A stretch of DNA of 64,000 bases from JBFMFH01 sp964481395 (GCA_964481395.1 CAYZYG010000001.1:91056-155055), one strand, 5' to 3'. Positions 26,687 through 34,412 are shown, numbered from the stretch's first letter. The notes: generated from the letters alone by a model not told the origin. Program-made: numbers and translations.

Positions 26687-27895
26687 TCAGGCCACCGGCA
26701 CCACGGCGAGATCGAACGCGAAACGGGAGCCCACGCCGACCTTCGAGTCGACGACCACGCGGGATCCGTGCCCCTCGACGATCATCTTGACCAGAGCCAG
26801 GCCGAGGCCCGTACCGCCCTCCCGGCGCGTCGCGGATCCGTCAAGCTGGTGGAACGGCTGGAACAGTTCCGCCTTGCGCTCCTCGGGAATGCCCTGCCCC
26901 GTATCCGTCACCCACACGCGCACGCGGTCGCCGTGACGGTAGGCCCCGATCGAGACCATCCCACCCGCCGGAGTGAACTTCACCGCGTTGTCCACGAGCT
27001 GGTTCAAGACCCAGGCGAGTTTCTCAGTGTCGGCCGAGACGGGAGGCACATCCGAGGCCACCTCGGTCACCAGGCTCACACGGCGGCGCGACGCCTTGTC
27101 CTCGGCGGCCGCGCGGACCTGGTCCACCACGGCGGCCAAGACGAGCGGTGAGAGCTTGAGCATCATCTCTCCGCGGGCGCCTGTCGCGAACTGAATCAGA
27201 TCTCCGACCAGGCGCTCGAGCTCCGCCACGCCCCGCCCCATCACGCTGACCGCCTGCGCCTGGTCCGCGGTCAGCGGGCCGAGATCCCCGGATGACAGCA
27301 GCGCGCTGAAGCCCTTGATCTTCGTCAGCGGCGTCCTCAGCTCGTGCGAGATATTCGAGATGAAATTGCCCTTGAGCCGATCGAGTTCGGTCAGGCGCTG
27401 GTACGCCGCCTGCAGCTCCCGCGTGCGCTCGGCCACGCGCTGCTCCAGCTGCGCGTTGACCTGGCGCAAGGCGTTCTGGAGTTCCTGCACCTGCTCCACG
27501 CTGGCGATCTCGAGCTGCTCGCGCGTCATGATGCGCAACTCGAGCAGCACCTGCCCCAGCGTCTCGCGTACGCCGATCCCCGACAGCTCCCGCTGCCGCT
27601 TGAGCGCCGCGTCCAGGTGCGCCTCGGTGATGTACCCCTTCTTCATCAGGAACTCGCCGAAGCGCGAGAGCATCGCGTCGCCCACGAACGGCGTGCCGGG
27701 CTCGGCAGGGATGACGCTCAGCGCCAGACGCTCGGCCAGCACGGCCGCGAGAGCGAGATCGACGCCGCAGTGGGGACACGTGACGTCCCGAACCGACACC
27801 GGGGCCGCGCACCGCGGGCAGGGGTAGGGCTGCGGCTCAACGCTCGGGTCTGGTTCGCCGTCTCCAGAAGGGCGCGGGAACACCGTATCGGGCAT
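26687..27895 (-). CDS. Soluble histidine kinase with zinc ribbon and MshEN-like domain
   Basis: 402 residues, no membrane helix. An N-terminal zinc ribbon (Cys26, Cys29, Cys40, Cys43) is followed by a module at about 78-133 (FGEFLMKKGYITEAHLDAAL, then LGQVLLELRIMTREQLEIAS). This resembles the MshEN domains that bind cyclic di-GMP in type II/IV secretion ATPases. A coiled coil leads into HisKA (His184 in SNISHELRTPL) and HATPase (NQLVDNAVKF, DTGQGIP, GTGLGLALVKM). The ATG at 27895 begins before the ribbon; upstream frame is AT-rich spacer. No receiver gene is adjacent on its strand; the convergent NtrC gene is a candidate partner. Confidence 0.88.
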   Translation of the reverse strand: MPDTVFPRPSGDGEPDPSVEPQPYPCPRCAAPVSVRDVTCPHCGVDLALAAVLAERLALSVIPAEPGTPFVGDAMLSRFGEFLMKKGYITEAHLDAALKRQRELSGIGVRETLGQVLLELRIMTREQLEIASVEQVQELQNALRQVNAQLEQRVAERTRELQAAYQRLTELDRLKGNFISNISHELRTPLTKIKGFSALLSSGDLGPLTADQAQAVSVMGRGVAELERLVGDLIQFATGARGEMMLKLSPLVLAAVVDQVRAAAEDKASRRRVSLVTEVASDVPPVSADTEKLAWVLNQLVDNAVKFTPAGGMVSIGAYRHGDRVRVWVTDTGQGIPEERKAELFQPFHQLDGSATRREGGTGLGLALVKMIVEGHGSRVVVDSKVGVGSRFAFDLAVVPVA

Positions 27896-27953
27896 GACGC
27901 TCGGGAGGTGTATCGGTCGGACGACACCGCCCCGATAGAGCCGGCGATGAGGC

Positions 27954-27991
27954 TGTTGAACATTCCAACAAGCGCGTTGAAAAGTACAACA
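27954..27991 (+). promoter_or_regulatory. Paired upstream activator palindromes of the Hyb-like operon
   Basis: TGTTG-N7-CAACA at 27954-27970 and GTTG-N7-CAAC at 27976-27990 are two like palindromes with centres 21 bases apart, two helical turns, on the same face. They lie about 220-245 bases before the predicted start at 28208, where enhancers of sigma-54 activators usually sit. The TGT-N11-ACA outline also fits such enhancers. They are also about 60-95 bases upstream of the divergent kinase gene. The regulator is unproven. Confidence 0.55.
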
Positions 27992-28140
27992 AAGCCCATA
28001 ACATACTGATTCTAAATATAGATGATTCCATTTTGGCCGTACGCGGTCGACATGGCCCGCCTCTGGCGTTGAAGTTCCCCACACCCCTTCCGCCCAACCA
28101 TCGGTAGTCCGCCGAAACATCAGTCATTTAAGCCATTTGT

Positions 28141-28153
28141 TATCAATAACTTA
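28141..28153 (+). promoter_or_regulatory. IHF-type DNA bending site
   Basis: TATCAATAACTTA fits the IHF consensus WATCAANNNNTTR at every fixed position. It lies in an AT-rich tract between the paired palindromes and the -24/-12 promoter, which is the classical place for IHF at sigma-54 promoters. Confidence 0.55.
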
Positions 28154-28181
28154 GAAGATATGCGCCTTCGGCTGACGGCCA

Positions 28182-28197
28182 TGGCGCGCGACTTGCT
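28182..28197 (+). promoter_or_regulatory. Strong sigma-54 promoter of the Hyb-like operon
   Basis: TGGCGCG at 28182-28188, four bases, TTGC at 28193-28196 followed by TT. This agrees with TGGCACG-N4-TTGC at all but one position. The predicted start at 28208 puts AAGGAGA (28211-28217) and the ATG at 28227 right behind it. The spacer 27896-28226 contains no gene and is the most AT-rich part of the window. Confidence 0.75.
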
Positions 28198-28226
28198 TGT
28201 CTAGCGGGTGAAGGAGAAGGGGTCCG

Positions 28227-28451
28227 ATGTCCTGTCCATATCTCAAGGAAGTCGTGATGCTCTACTGTCAGGCGTATCCGGTCAAGAAGCTCATCCCACT
28301 CGACCGGATTGCGTCGGCTGACCCCTGCCTCGGGCACGACTTCGAGTCGTGTCCGCTGTTCAAGGACGTGATCACCCGCATGCGCGCTCACAGCCAGCCG
28401 GCGGCGGCTGGGGCGGCCGAACCGGCCGCCCGGAAGGAGGTGTTTCGCTAA
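28227..28451 (+). CDS. Small Cys-rich protein leading the Hyb-like operon
   Basis: 74 residues with AAGGAGA nine bases before the ATG. It begins MSCPYLKEVVMLYCQAYPVK and has four cysteines (3, 14, 34, 42) in the first 42 residues, in CPYL, YCQAYPVKK, DPCLG and ESCPLF. The spacing suggests a metal or Fe-S site. The C-terminal third is Ala-rich and probably disordered. No signal peptide, so cytoplasmic. I do not recognise a characterised family. As the first gene after a sigma-54 promoter it should be made in amounts equal to the redox subunits. Confidence 0.75.
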   Translation: MSCPYLKEVVMLYCQAYPVKKLIPLDRIASADPCLGHDFESCPLFKDVITRMRAHSQPAAAGAAEPAARKEVFR

Positions 28452-28531
28452 TGCTCATCCTCATGCTTGCGGTGCCCGGGTTGCTGCTCATCGCCGTGTC
28501 GTCGCTGGCGTCCGCCGCGACGGGGGCCTGA
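28451..28531 (+). CDS. 26-residue single-helix membrane microprotein
   Basis: The ATG at 28451 shares its A with the TAA stop of the Cys-rich gene (CGCTAATG). AGGAGG lies about 11 bases upstream. The product, MLILMLAVPGLLLIAVSSLA followed by SAATGA, is one hydrophobic helix with no charged residue. Its strong ribosome site and stop/start overlap argue that it is translated. Small single-helix subunits are common in membrane respiratory complexes, which is the likely role. Too short for ordinary gene callers. Confidence 0.6.
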   Translation: MLILMLAVPGLLLIAVSSLASAATGA

Positions 28532-28636
28532 GCCGCGCAGCAGTCCCGACGAGCGGGCTGGCCGGGGGCCGGCCCGCCGTACTCCGGGCGGCGTGACGAG
28601 ACGCCACCCGGTCGTCCCCCGGATGGAGACAGAGAC

Positions 28637-29539
28637 ATGGATCTCAGTCGCAGGAGGTTCTTCAAGGTCGCGGGCATCGCCGGAGCGGCCGCCGTCGGAG
28701 CGGCCCGGCCGGCCGGTGCCCACTACTCGGTCGAGGAGGTCAAGGCCCTCGACGCGAGCCGCAAGGCCGTCCTCGTCGACACGACGAAGTGCATCGGCTG
28801 CCGGGCCTGCGAAGCGGCCTGCACCGAAGCCAATCATTTGCCGGAGCCGGACCCGGCAGCCTCGCTCGCCTCGCGGCGCGAGACCGACACCCGAACCTAC
28901 ACGGTCGTCAACCAGGCCGCGACAGCGGCCGGCTCGGAAGACCGTTTCATCAAGACCCAGTGCATGCACTGCCTGGAACCGGCGTGCGCCTCGGCCTGTC
29001 TCGTGCGGGCGCTCGACAAGACGCCGAACGGCCCGGTCGTGTATCACAAGGACCGGTGCCTGGGCTGCCGCTACTGCATGGTCGCATGCCCCTTCGGCGT
29101 GCCGAAGTACGAATACGAGTCGGCGCTGCCGTACGTGCAGAAGTGCACGTTCTGCGCCGGGCGTCAGGCGGAGGGCCTCGATCCGGCCTGCACGTCGGTC
29201 TGCCCGACCGGCGCGTTGACGTTCGGCACCCGCCAAGCGCTGCTCGACACGGCGCGGGAGCGAATCTACGCACCCGGCAGCACCTACGTGCGACACATCT
29301 ACGGCGAAGACGAGGTCGGCGGCACCAGCTGGATGTACATCACGGATGTGCCGTTCGAACAGCTCGGCCTGCCGCAGAACCTGGGCACCTACGCCTACTC
29401 GTCGCTCACCCAGGCCTCGCTCGCAGCCGTGCCCTTCGTGCTGACGCTCTGGCCGCCGCTCCTCATGGGGATCTACACCTTCAGCCGGCGCCGCCAGGAG
29501 CTTCGCGCGGGCGAACAGCAGGAGGCGCACCATGGCTAG
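28637..29539 (+). CDS. HybA-like periplasmic 4x[4Fe-4S] electron transfer subunit
   Basis: 300 residues. A Tat signal (SRRRFFKVAG) sends it folded to the periplasm. Four ferredoxin-type clusters follow: CIGCRACEAAC, CMHCLEPACASAC, CLGCRYCMVACP and CTFCAGRQ with CTSVCP. A C-terminal helix (ASLAAVPFVLTLWPPLLMG) anchors it, as in HybA. It overlaps the HybB-like gene by 8 bases. In hydrogenase 2, HybA passes electrons between the small subunit and HybB. Here no hydrogenase subunit is in the operon, so its donor is unknown; DsrO and PsrB-type subunits are alternatives. Confidence 0.92.
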   Translation: MDLSRRRFFKVAGIAGAAAVGAARPAGAHYSVEEVKALDASRKAVLVDTTKCIGCRACEAACTEANHLPEPDPAASLASRRETDTRTYTVVNQAATAAGSEDRFIKTQCMHCLEPACASACLVRALDKTPNGPVVYHKDRCLGCRYCMVACPFGVPKYEYESALPYVQKCTFCAGRQAEGLDPACTSVCPTGALTFGTRQALLDTARERIYAPGSTYVRHIYGEDEVGGTSWMYITDVPFEQLGLPQNLGTYAYSSLTQASLAAVPFVLTLWPPLLMGIYTFSRRRQELRAGEQQEAHHG

Positions 29540-30770
29540 GCCTCTCGCCCTCCCGTCGCGCGACTGGTTCACCGACAAGATCTTCCTCGGCATGTCGGTG
29601 GGTGCCTATACGAAGAGCCTCGTCACGCCCGCCAACTTCATCGCGGGCCTGATCATGGCCGTGGGCATCCCACTCATCATCTACCGGTTCGTCTACGGCC
29701 TCGGCGCCTCGACGAACCTCTCGCAGACCAACCCCTGGGGCATCTGGATCGGCTTCGACATGCTCGGGGGCGTCGCACTCGCGGCCGGGGGCTACACGCT
29801 GGCCACCGCCGTCTACATCTTCGGCCTCAAGGAGTACCACCCGGTCGTCCGCCCAGCCGTGCTCACGGGATTCCTCGGCTACACCTTCGCCGTCCTCGGA
29901 CTCGCCGCCGACCTCGGCCGGCCCTGGAACCTCCCGGTGCCGATCTTCTTCTCGTGGGGCGGTCCGTCCGTCATGTTCGAGATCGCCTGGTGCGTCTGCC
30001 TCTACACGAGCGTGCTCGCGATGGAGTTCCTGCCGCCGGTGTTCGAGTGGCTGGGCTGGAAGAAGGCGCGCACCTGGGCCGTGAAGATGACCGTCGGTCT
30101 GACCGTGTTCGGCGTGATGCTCTCGACGCTGCACCAGTCGTCGCTCGGCGCGCTGTTCCTCATGGCGCCGACGAAGCTGCACCCGCTCTGGTATTCGCCG
30201 TTTATTCCCGCGTATTTCTTCATCTCGAGCATCGCCGCCGGCCTCAGCATGGTCATCGTCGAAAGCGCGCTCTCCCACCGGGCGTTCCAGGGCCGGGCCG
30301 ACCACCACGTCGACCTGAACCGGATCGCCATCGGCCTGGCGCGCGGCGCGTCGGTCGTCCTCTTCGCGTATTTCTTCATCAAGCTCCAGGGCGTCGCCGA
30401 CGGCGGCCGCTGGGAGCTGCTCCGGACGGGCTACGGCGCCTGGTTCCTGGTCGAGATCCTCGGCTTCGTCCTGCTGCCGTGCCTGCTGTTCGCCTACGGC
30501 GCCCGCCACGCGCGAACCACGCTGATCCGCTGGACCGCCGCGTGGACGGTCCTCGGCATCGTCGTCAATCGCATGAACGTCGCGGTGATCGCCTACAACT
30601 GGAACCTGCCCGACCGTTACGTCCCGAGCTGGATGGAGGTCATGATCTCCATCACGCTCGTCACCATCGGCATCCAGGTGTTCCGGTGGATCGTCAACCG
30701 GATGCCCGTGCTGCGTGAGCTGCCCGAGACTCACGAGCCCGTTGCCGCGACACGGAGGATCCCCGCATGA
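29532..30770 (+). CDS. HybB/NrfD-family quinone-interacting membrane subunit
   Basis: 412 residues with about ten membrane helices. The first helix follows SYTKS-like sequence near FIAGLIMAVGIPLIIYRFVY, and the pattern GLAADLGRPWNLP resembles the HybB/NrfD core. It would bind quinone and take or give electrons through the HybA-like partner. Start and stop overlap both neighbours (8 and 4 bases), so translation is coupled across the module. HybB is the closest named relative; NrfD, DsrP and PsrC share the fold. Confidence 0.92.
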   Translation: MARPLALPSRDWFTDKIFLGMSVGAYTKSLVTPANFIAGLIMAVGIPLIIYRFVYGLGASTNLSQTNPWGIWIGFDMLGGVALAAGGYTLATAVYIFGLKEYHPVVRPAVLTGFLGYTFAVLGLAADLGRPWNLPVPIFFSWGGPSVMFEIAWCVCLYTSVLAMEFLPPVFEWLGWKKARTWAVKMTVGLTVFGVMLSTLHQSSLGALFLMAPTKLHPLWYSPFIPAYFFISSIAAGLSMVIVESALSHRAFQGRADHHVDLNRIAIGLARGASVVLFAYFFIKLQGVADGGRWELLRTGYGAWFLVEILGFVLLPCLLFAYGARHARTTLIRWTAAWTVLGIVVNRMNVAVIAYNWNLPDRYVPSWMEVMISITLVTIGIQVFRWIVNRMPVLRELPETHEPVAATRRIPA

Positions 30771-31483
30771 TCCCGCATGACATCCTGACGCTGTATTCCG
30801 CCAAGATGGTCGAATACGGCATCGCCATCGCCTTTCTGCTGCTGTTCATCCCCTTCTGGCGCTACGTGCAGGGCAGCGCCGTCGCCGAAGCCCGCGTCCC
30901 GGTCAGCACGCCGATCCGGATGCGCGACGAGTGGTTCCCGCTCCCGGGCGATCGGCTGTTCCACCGCGGCCACGCGTGGGCGCGTCCGGGCGACGATGGC
31001 CTGGTGACGGTCGGGGTGGATGACTTCGCCTCGCATCTCGTCGGTCCCGTGGCCCGAGTCTCGCTGCCGTACGTGGGCAGCCGCGTCGGACAGGGCGAAG
31101 CTGCCTGGCGGGTCGCAGCCAGCGACGATCGCGCGGTCGACATGCTGTCACCGGTGGACGGCACGGTCGTGGCCGTGAACGCCGAGGCCGAGGCCAACCC
31201 GCGCCTCCTGCAGGAGCAGCCGTACGAGGGAGGCTGGCTGCTGAAGGTGCGGCCCAGCCGCCTGCGGGCGAACCGGACGAACCTGATCTCCGGAGAGGCC
31301 GCACGACTCTGGATGCGCGAAGCCGTGGCCGGACTCCAGGCCCGACTGGCGCCGGCGATCGGCGAGCTCGCGCAAGATGGCGGCTCGCCTCTGCCCGGCA
31401 TGGCTCGCGCCCTGGATCCCGAGGACTGGACACGCGTGGCCCGCACGTTCCTCCTCACCGACGAGGGAGGTCCCGATGCGTAG
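30767..31483 (+). CDS. Membrane-anchored GcvH-fold protein lacking the lipoyl lysine (first)
   Basis: 238 residues. One N-terminal membrane helix (YGIAIAFLLLFIPFW) is followed by a glycine-cleavage H-protein fold (HRGHAWARPGDDGLVTVGVD, then LSPVDGTVVAVN, then YEGGWLLKV). In GcvH the lipoylated lysine lies in ESVKAASDxYSPVSG. Here the matching stretch reads DDRAVDMLSPVDG, with no lysine. So it cannot carry lipoate at the normal site and may be structural. It overlaps the HybB-like gene by 4 bases and the cytochrome c7 gene by 8. Confidence 0.85.
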   Translation: MIPHDILTLYSAKMVEYGIAIAFLLLFIPFWRYVQGSAVAEARVPVSTPIRMRDEWFPLPGDRLFHRGHAWARPGDDGLVTVGVDDFASHLVGPVARVSLPYVGSRVGQGEAAWRVAASDDRAVDMLSPVDGTVVAVNAEAEANPRLLQEQPYEGGWLLKVRPSRLRANRTNLISGEAARLWMREAVAGLQARLAPAIGELAQDGGSPLPGMARALDPEDWTRVARTFLLTDEGGPDA

Positions 31484-31823
31484 CCGCCGCGCCTCCATCG
31501 TCATCGTGACCGTGCTCATCGTGGCCGCCGCCGGCATGGCCGTCGCGCAGTCGCGGCTGCCGAAGCTGCCGGCCGCCTACACCTACGCGCAGACGGGTGA
31601 CAGTCCGGGAGCCGTGACGTTCAACCACGAGTCGCACGTCGATCCGGCCGCGCCCGGATGCACGTCGTGCCATCCGAAACTGTTCAGCATCCTCGTGCCA
31701 GGCGGCGTGAAGGACAAGACGCCTCTCACGCACGAGGCCATGGGCAAGGGCGCTGCGTGCGGCGCCTGCCACAACGGCGAGCGGTCGTTCGGCATCGACG
31801 ACTGCACGCTCTGTCACCGGTAG
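31476..31823 (+). CDS. Trihaem cytochrome c7-type protein
   Basis: 115 residues. A signal peptide (ASIVIVTVLIVAAAGMAVAQ) is followed by a c7-type domain with three CxxCH motifs: CTSCH, CGACH and CTLCH. VTFNHESHVD supplies distal ligand histidines, as in other c3/c7 cytochromes. It is periplasmic and would exchange electrons with the HybA-like subunit. Together with HybA-like and NrfD-like subunits it resembles the DsrJ-DsrO-DsrP arrangement, although sequence and partners differ. Confidence 0.92.
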   Translation: MRSRRASIVIVTVLIVAAAGMAVAQSRLPKLPAAYTYAQTGDSPGAVTFNHESHVDPAAPGCTSCHPKLFSILVPGGVKDKTPLTHEAMGKGAACGACHNGERSFGIDDCTLCHR

Positions 31824-31886
31824 GGAGTGTGGGCCGGACCGGGGGCGCGCGCCACCGGCCCGGCCGTTGACGAGACGAGGGTCATC

Positions 31887-32588
31887 ATGGAAACGCTGTA
31901 TGGCGCACTTGAATCCGCCGCGGTCCTGATTGGAGGTCTCACCATCCGCGCAGGCCTGCTGCTGGTCGTGCTGGCCGTGCTGTCGGTCCCGGTCTTCCTG
32001 GTGCTGACGGGCATGAGCGGCGTCGAGGCGCTGCGCAGGCGCCTGCACGGGATCATGCGCATCGGCGGCCTGTTCTGCTGCGACCGGGTGTTCTACGCGC
32101 CCGGCCACACCTGGCTGCAGCGCGAGAGCCGCAGCCGCGTGAAGGTGGGGCTGGACGATCTCGCCCAGCGGCTCTTCCCCACGCCGACCGCGCTGCGCCT
32201 GCCGGCGCCCGGCACGGCCGTGCGGGCCGGTGAGCCCGTGGGTGAGGTCCGGACGATCGGCCGGCGGGCCTCGATCGTGTCGCCGGTCAGCGGCGTCATC
32301 ATGCGCGTGAACGACGCCGTCCGCGAAGACCCGACGCTCGTGCACCGGGATCCCTACGATCGCGGCTGGCTCTTCTCGGTGGTGCCGTCGGACAACGCCT
32401 TCGAGTCGCTGCCGACGGGCGACGCCGGCAAGAACTGGCTCCGAAGCGAGGGCAATCGCCTGTCCCGCTTCTTCGAGATGCAGCTTGGCGTCGCGGCGGC
32501 CGACGGCGGCGACTTCGTCACGCCTCCGCCGACGCTGCTCAACGACGCGCAGTGGGCGGAGTTGACGAGGGAGTTCCTGGGGAACTGA
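31887..32588 (+). CDS. Membrane-anchored GcvH-fold protein lacking the lipoyl lysine (second)
   Basis: 233 residues. One N-terminal helix (RAGLLLVVLAVLSVPVFLVL), then a Cys pair (LFCCDRVFY) and an H-protein-like domain (HTWLQRESRSRVKVGLDD, VSPVSGVIMRVN, YDRGWLFSVVPS). At the lipoyl position the sequence is TIGRRASIVSPVSG, so the lysine is missing as in the first copy. The ATG at 31887 follows GACGAGGGTC, and the earlier in-frame start lacks a ribosome site. It closes the operon, 63 bases after cytochrome c7. Confidence 0.83.
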   Translation: METLYGALESAAVLIGGLTIRAGLLLVVLAVLSVPVFLVLTGMSGVEALRRRLHGIMRIGGLFCCDRVFYAPGHTWLQRESRSRVKVGLDDLAQRLFPTPTALRLPAPGTAVRAGEPVGEVRTIGRRASIVSPVSGVIMRVNDAVREDPTLVHRDPYDRGWLFSVVPSDNAFESLPTGDAGKNWLRSEGNRLSRFFEMQLGVAAADGGDFVTPPPTLLNDAQWAELTREFLGN

Positions 32589-32590
32589 GG

Positions 32591-32690
32591 GAAGACGGGG
32601 ACCGGGGACCGGGGACCGGGGATCGGTTCTGAGCCGGGATTCGGGGATCGGGATTCGGGATTCGGCCAGAACCACTCCCCAATCCCCGCC
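32591..32690 (+). repeat. G-rich heptamer array with G-quadruplex potential
   Basis: Four GGGG tracts at 32597, 32604, 32611 and 32618 are separated by ACC loops, a perfect G4-N3 quadruplex pattern. GATCGGTTCTGAGCCGGGAT and further GGGATTC units follow. The first 70 or so bases recur almost identically at 34648-34716, so the two copies flank tnaA and fmdB as direct repeats. Confidence 0.8.
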
Positions 32691-32695
32691 TTGAC

Positions 32696-34069
32696 CTACC
32701 CCGCCGGTTCGAAGAGCGCCGTGAAGTGCCGCAACACTCTGGGCGCGTGCGTCATGCGGTAGCCCCGCAGGCGCTCGCGCCCGTTCGCCACCTCAATCAC
32801 CGCCTCGGACACGTAATCGATGTGCGACTGGGTGTAGACGCGGCGGGGAATCGCCAGCCGCACCAGATCCATCGCCGCCGGCGCCTCCGTGCCATCCGGG
32901 TGTATCCCGAACATCACCGTGCCGATTTCGACGCCGCGGATGCCCGCCTCCAGATACAGTTCGTTGGCCAGCGATATCCCCGGATACTGCAGCGGAGGGA
33001 CCTGCGGCAGGAGCGCCCGCGCGTCCAGGTAGATCGCGTGGCCGCCAGGCGGGCGGATGATCGGCACGTCGGCCGCGATGAGCTTCTCCCCGAGGTACTC
33101 CGTCGATCGGATGCGGTAGCGGAGGTAGTCCTCGTTGGTCACCTCTTCGAGGCCCTGCGCGATGGCTTCCAGGTCGTAGCCCGCGAGCCCGCCGTAGGTC
33201 GGGAACCCTTCGGTCAGGATGAGCAGGTTGCGCGCGGCCTCCGCCCACCGATCGTCGTTGAGGGCCAGGAAGCCGCCGATGTTCGCCAGGCCGTCCTTCT
33301 TGGCGGACATCGTGCAGCCATCGGCGAGGGAGAACATCTCCTGGGCGATCGCTTTGGGCGTGCGATCCGCCTGCCCCGGCTCCCGCAGCTTGATGAACCA
33401 CGCGTTCTCGGCGAACCGGCAGGCATCGAGGAAGAACGGTTTGCCGTACCTGTCGCAGAGCGCGCGGACGCCCCGCAGGTTCTCGAGCGACACCGGCTGG
33501 CCGCCTCCCGAGTTGTTGGTCACGGTCACCATGACCAGCGGCACGCGGTCGCCCTTCTCCGCCAGCAGGCGCTCCAGCGCGTCGAGATTCACGTTCCCCT
33601 TGAAGGGATGGATGACGTGCGGAACGCGTCCCTCGGGGATGACCAGGTCGAGGGCCTCGGCCTCCTCCACTTCGACGTTGGCGCGCGTCGTGTCGAAGTG
33701 GTTGTTGTTGGGGACGATCTGGCCCTTGTGCAGCACCGTGTGGAAAAGGATGCGTTCGGCGGCCCGTCCCTGGTGCGTCGGGATGACGTGGCGGAACCCG
33801 GTGATGTCCTTCACCACCGACTCGAAGCGGTAGAACGACCGGCTGCCGGCGTACGACTCGTCGGCCTGCATGATCGCGCTCCACTGGGCAGCCGACATCG
33901 CGCCCGTACCCGAGTCTGTCAACAGGTCGATGAGCACGTCCTCGGCGTGCAGGCGGAACACGTTGTACCCGGCGGCCTTCAGCGCGGCCTCCCGGCCGTC
34001 GCGGGTCGTGAACTTGACGGCTTCGACCGACTTGATGCGGAAGGGTTCGATGATGGTGCGGAAGTTCAT
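32696..34069 (-). CDS. tnaA: Tryptophanase (TnaA family, PLP-dependent C-C lyase)
   Basis: 457 residues with the family layout throughout: EPFRIKSVEAVKFTTRDGRE, DLLTDSGTGAMS, YRFESVVKDITG, PTHQGRAAERI, SAKKD (PLP lysine) and FPTYGGLAGYDLEA. Two family-splitting positions look tryptophanase-like and not tyrosine phenol-lyase-like: FDTT instead of FTTT, and VEIG instead of MERG, where the latter carries the Arg that binds the phenol ring partner. It would release indole, pyruvate and ammonia from tryptophan. No transporter is adjacent. TPL activity is the main alternative. Confidence 0.85.
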   Translation of the reverse strand: MNFRTIIEPFRIKSVEAVKFTTRDGREAALKAAGYNVFRLHAEDVLIDLLTDSGTGAMSAAQWSAIMQADESYAGSRSFYRFESVVKDITGFRHVIPTHQGRAAERILFHTVLHKGQIVPNNNHFDTTRANVEVEEAEALDLVIPEGRVPHVIHPFKGNVNLDALERLLAEKGDRVPLVMVTVTNNSGGGQPVSLENLRGVRALCDRYGKPFFLDACRFAENAWFIKLREPGQADRTPKAIAQEMFSLADGCTMSAKKDGLANIGGFLALNDDRWAEAARNLLILTEGFPTYGGLAGYDLEAIAQGLEEVTNEDYLRYRIRSTEYLGEKLIAADVPIIRPPGGHAIYLDARALLPQVPPLQYPGISLANELYLEAGIRGVEIGTVMFGIHPDGTEAPAAMDLVRLAIPRRVYTQSHIDYVSEAVIEVANGRERLRGYRMTHAPRVLRHFTALFEPAG

Positions 34070-34084
34070 TGGGTGCTTCCTACT

Positions 34085-34152
34085 AGGCGACAGGCGACAG
34101 GCGACAGGCGACAGGCGACAGGCATCAGGCGTCAGGCGTCAGGCGTCAGGGG
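34085..34152 (-). repeat. 7-bp tandem repeat, reverse copy of the GCCTGTC family
   Basis: Units AGGCGAC then AGGCGTC run directly upstream of tnaA. They are the reverse complement of the array at 2654-2904. The rest of the 343-base spacer 34070-34412 shows no gene. GTCATATTGATAGGG at about 34375 may hold the fmdB promoter. Confidence 0.85.
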
Positions 34153-34412
34153 ACGGGGCTGCCTCGCGTGCCCCCCGGCCGGCGGCACCACCTCTCTCGG
34201 GACTCTCGGGGGCGACGGGACCGGGAGCGCGGGGCCGCGTGTGACCGTCCGCCGTACGGCCCTCTCACTCTAGCATGGCAGGCCTCCGGGCCTCGCCGGT
34301 GCGTGTCCGGTCTGCGGTCAGCCGGACGGTTTACGACATGGCCGCCCGGCCCGTAACCTCCGGCCCCGTTCGTGTGTCATATTGATAGGGATTTCTTGTC
34401 GCCGGAGCCATC

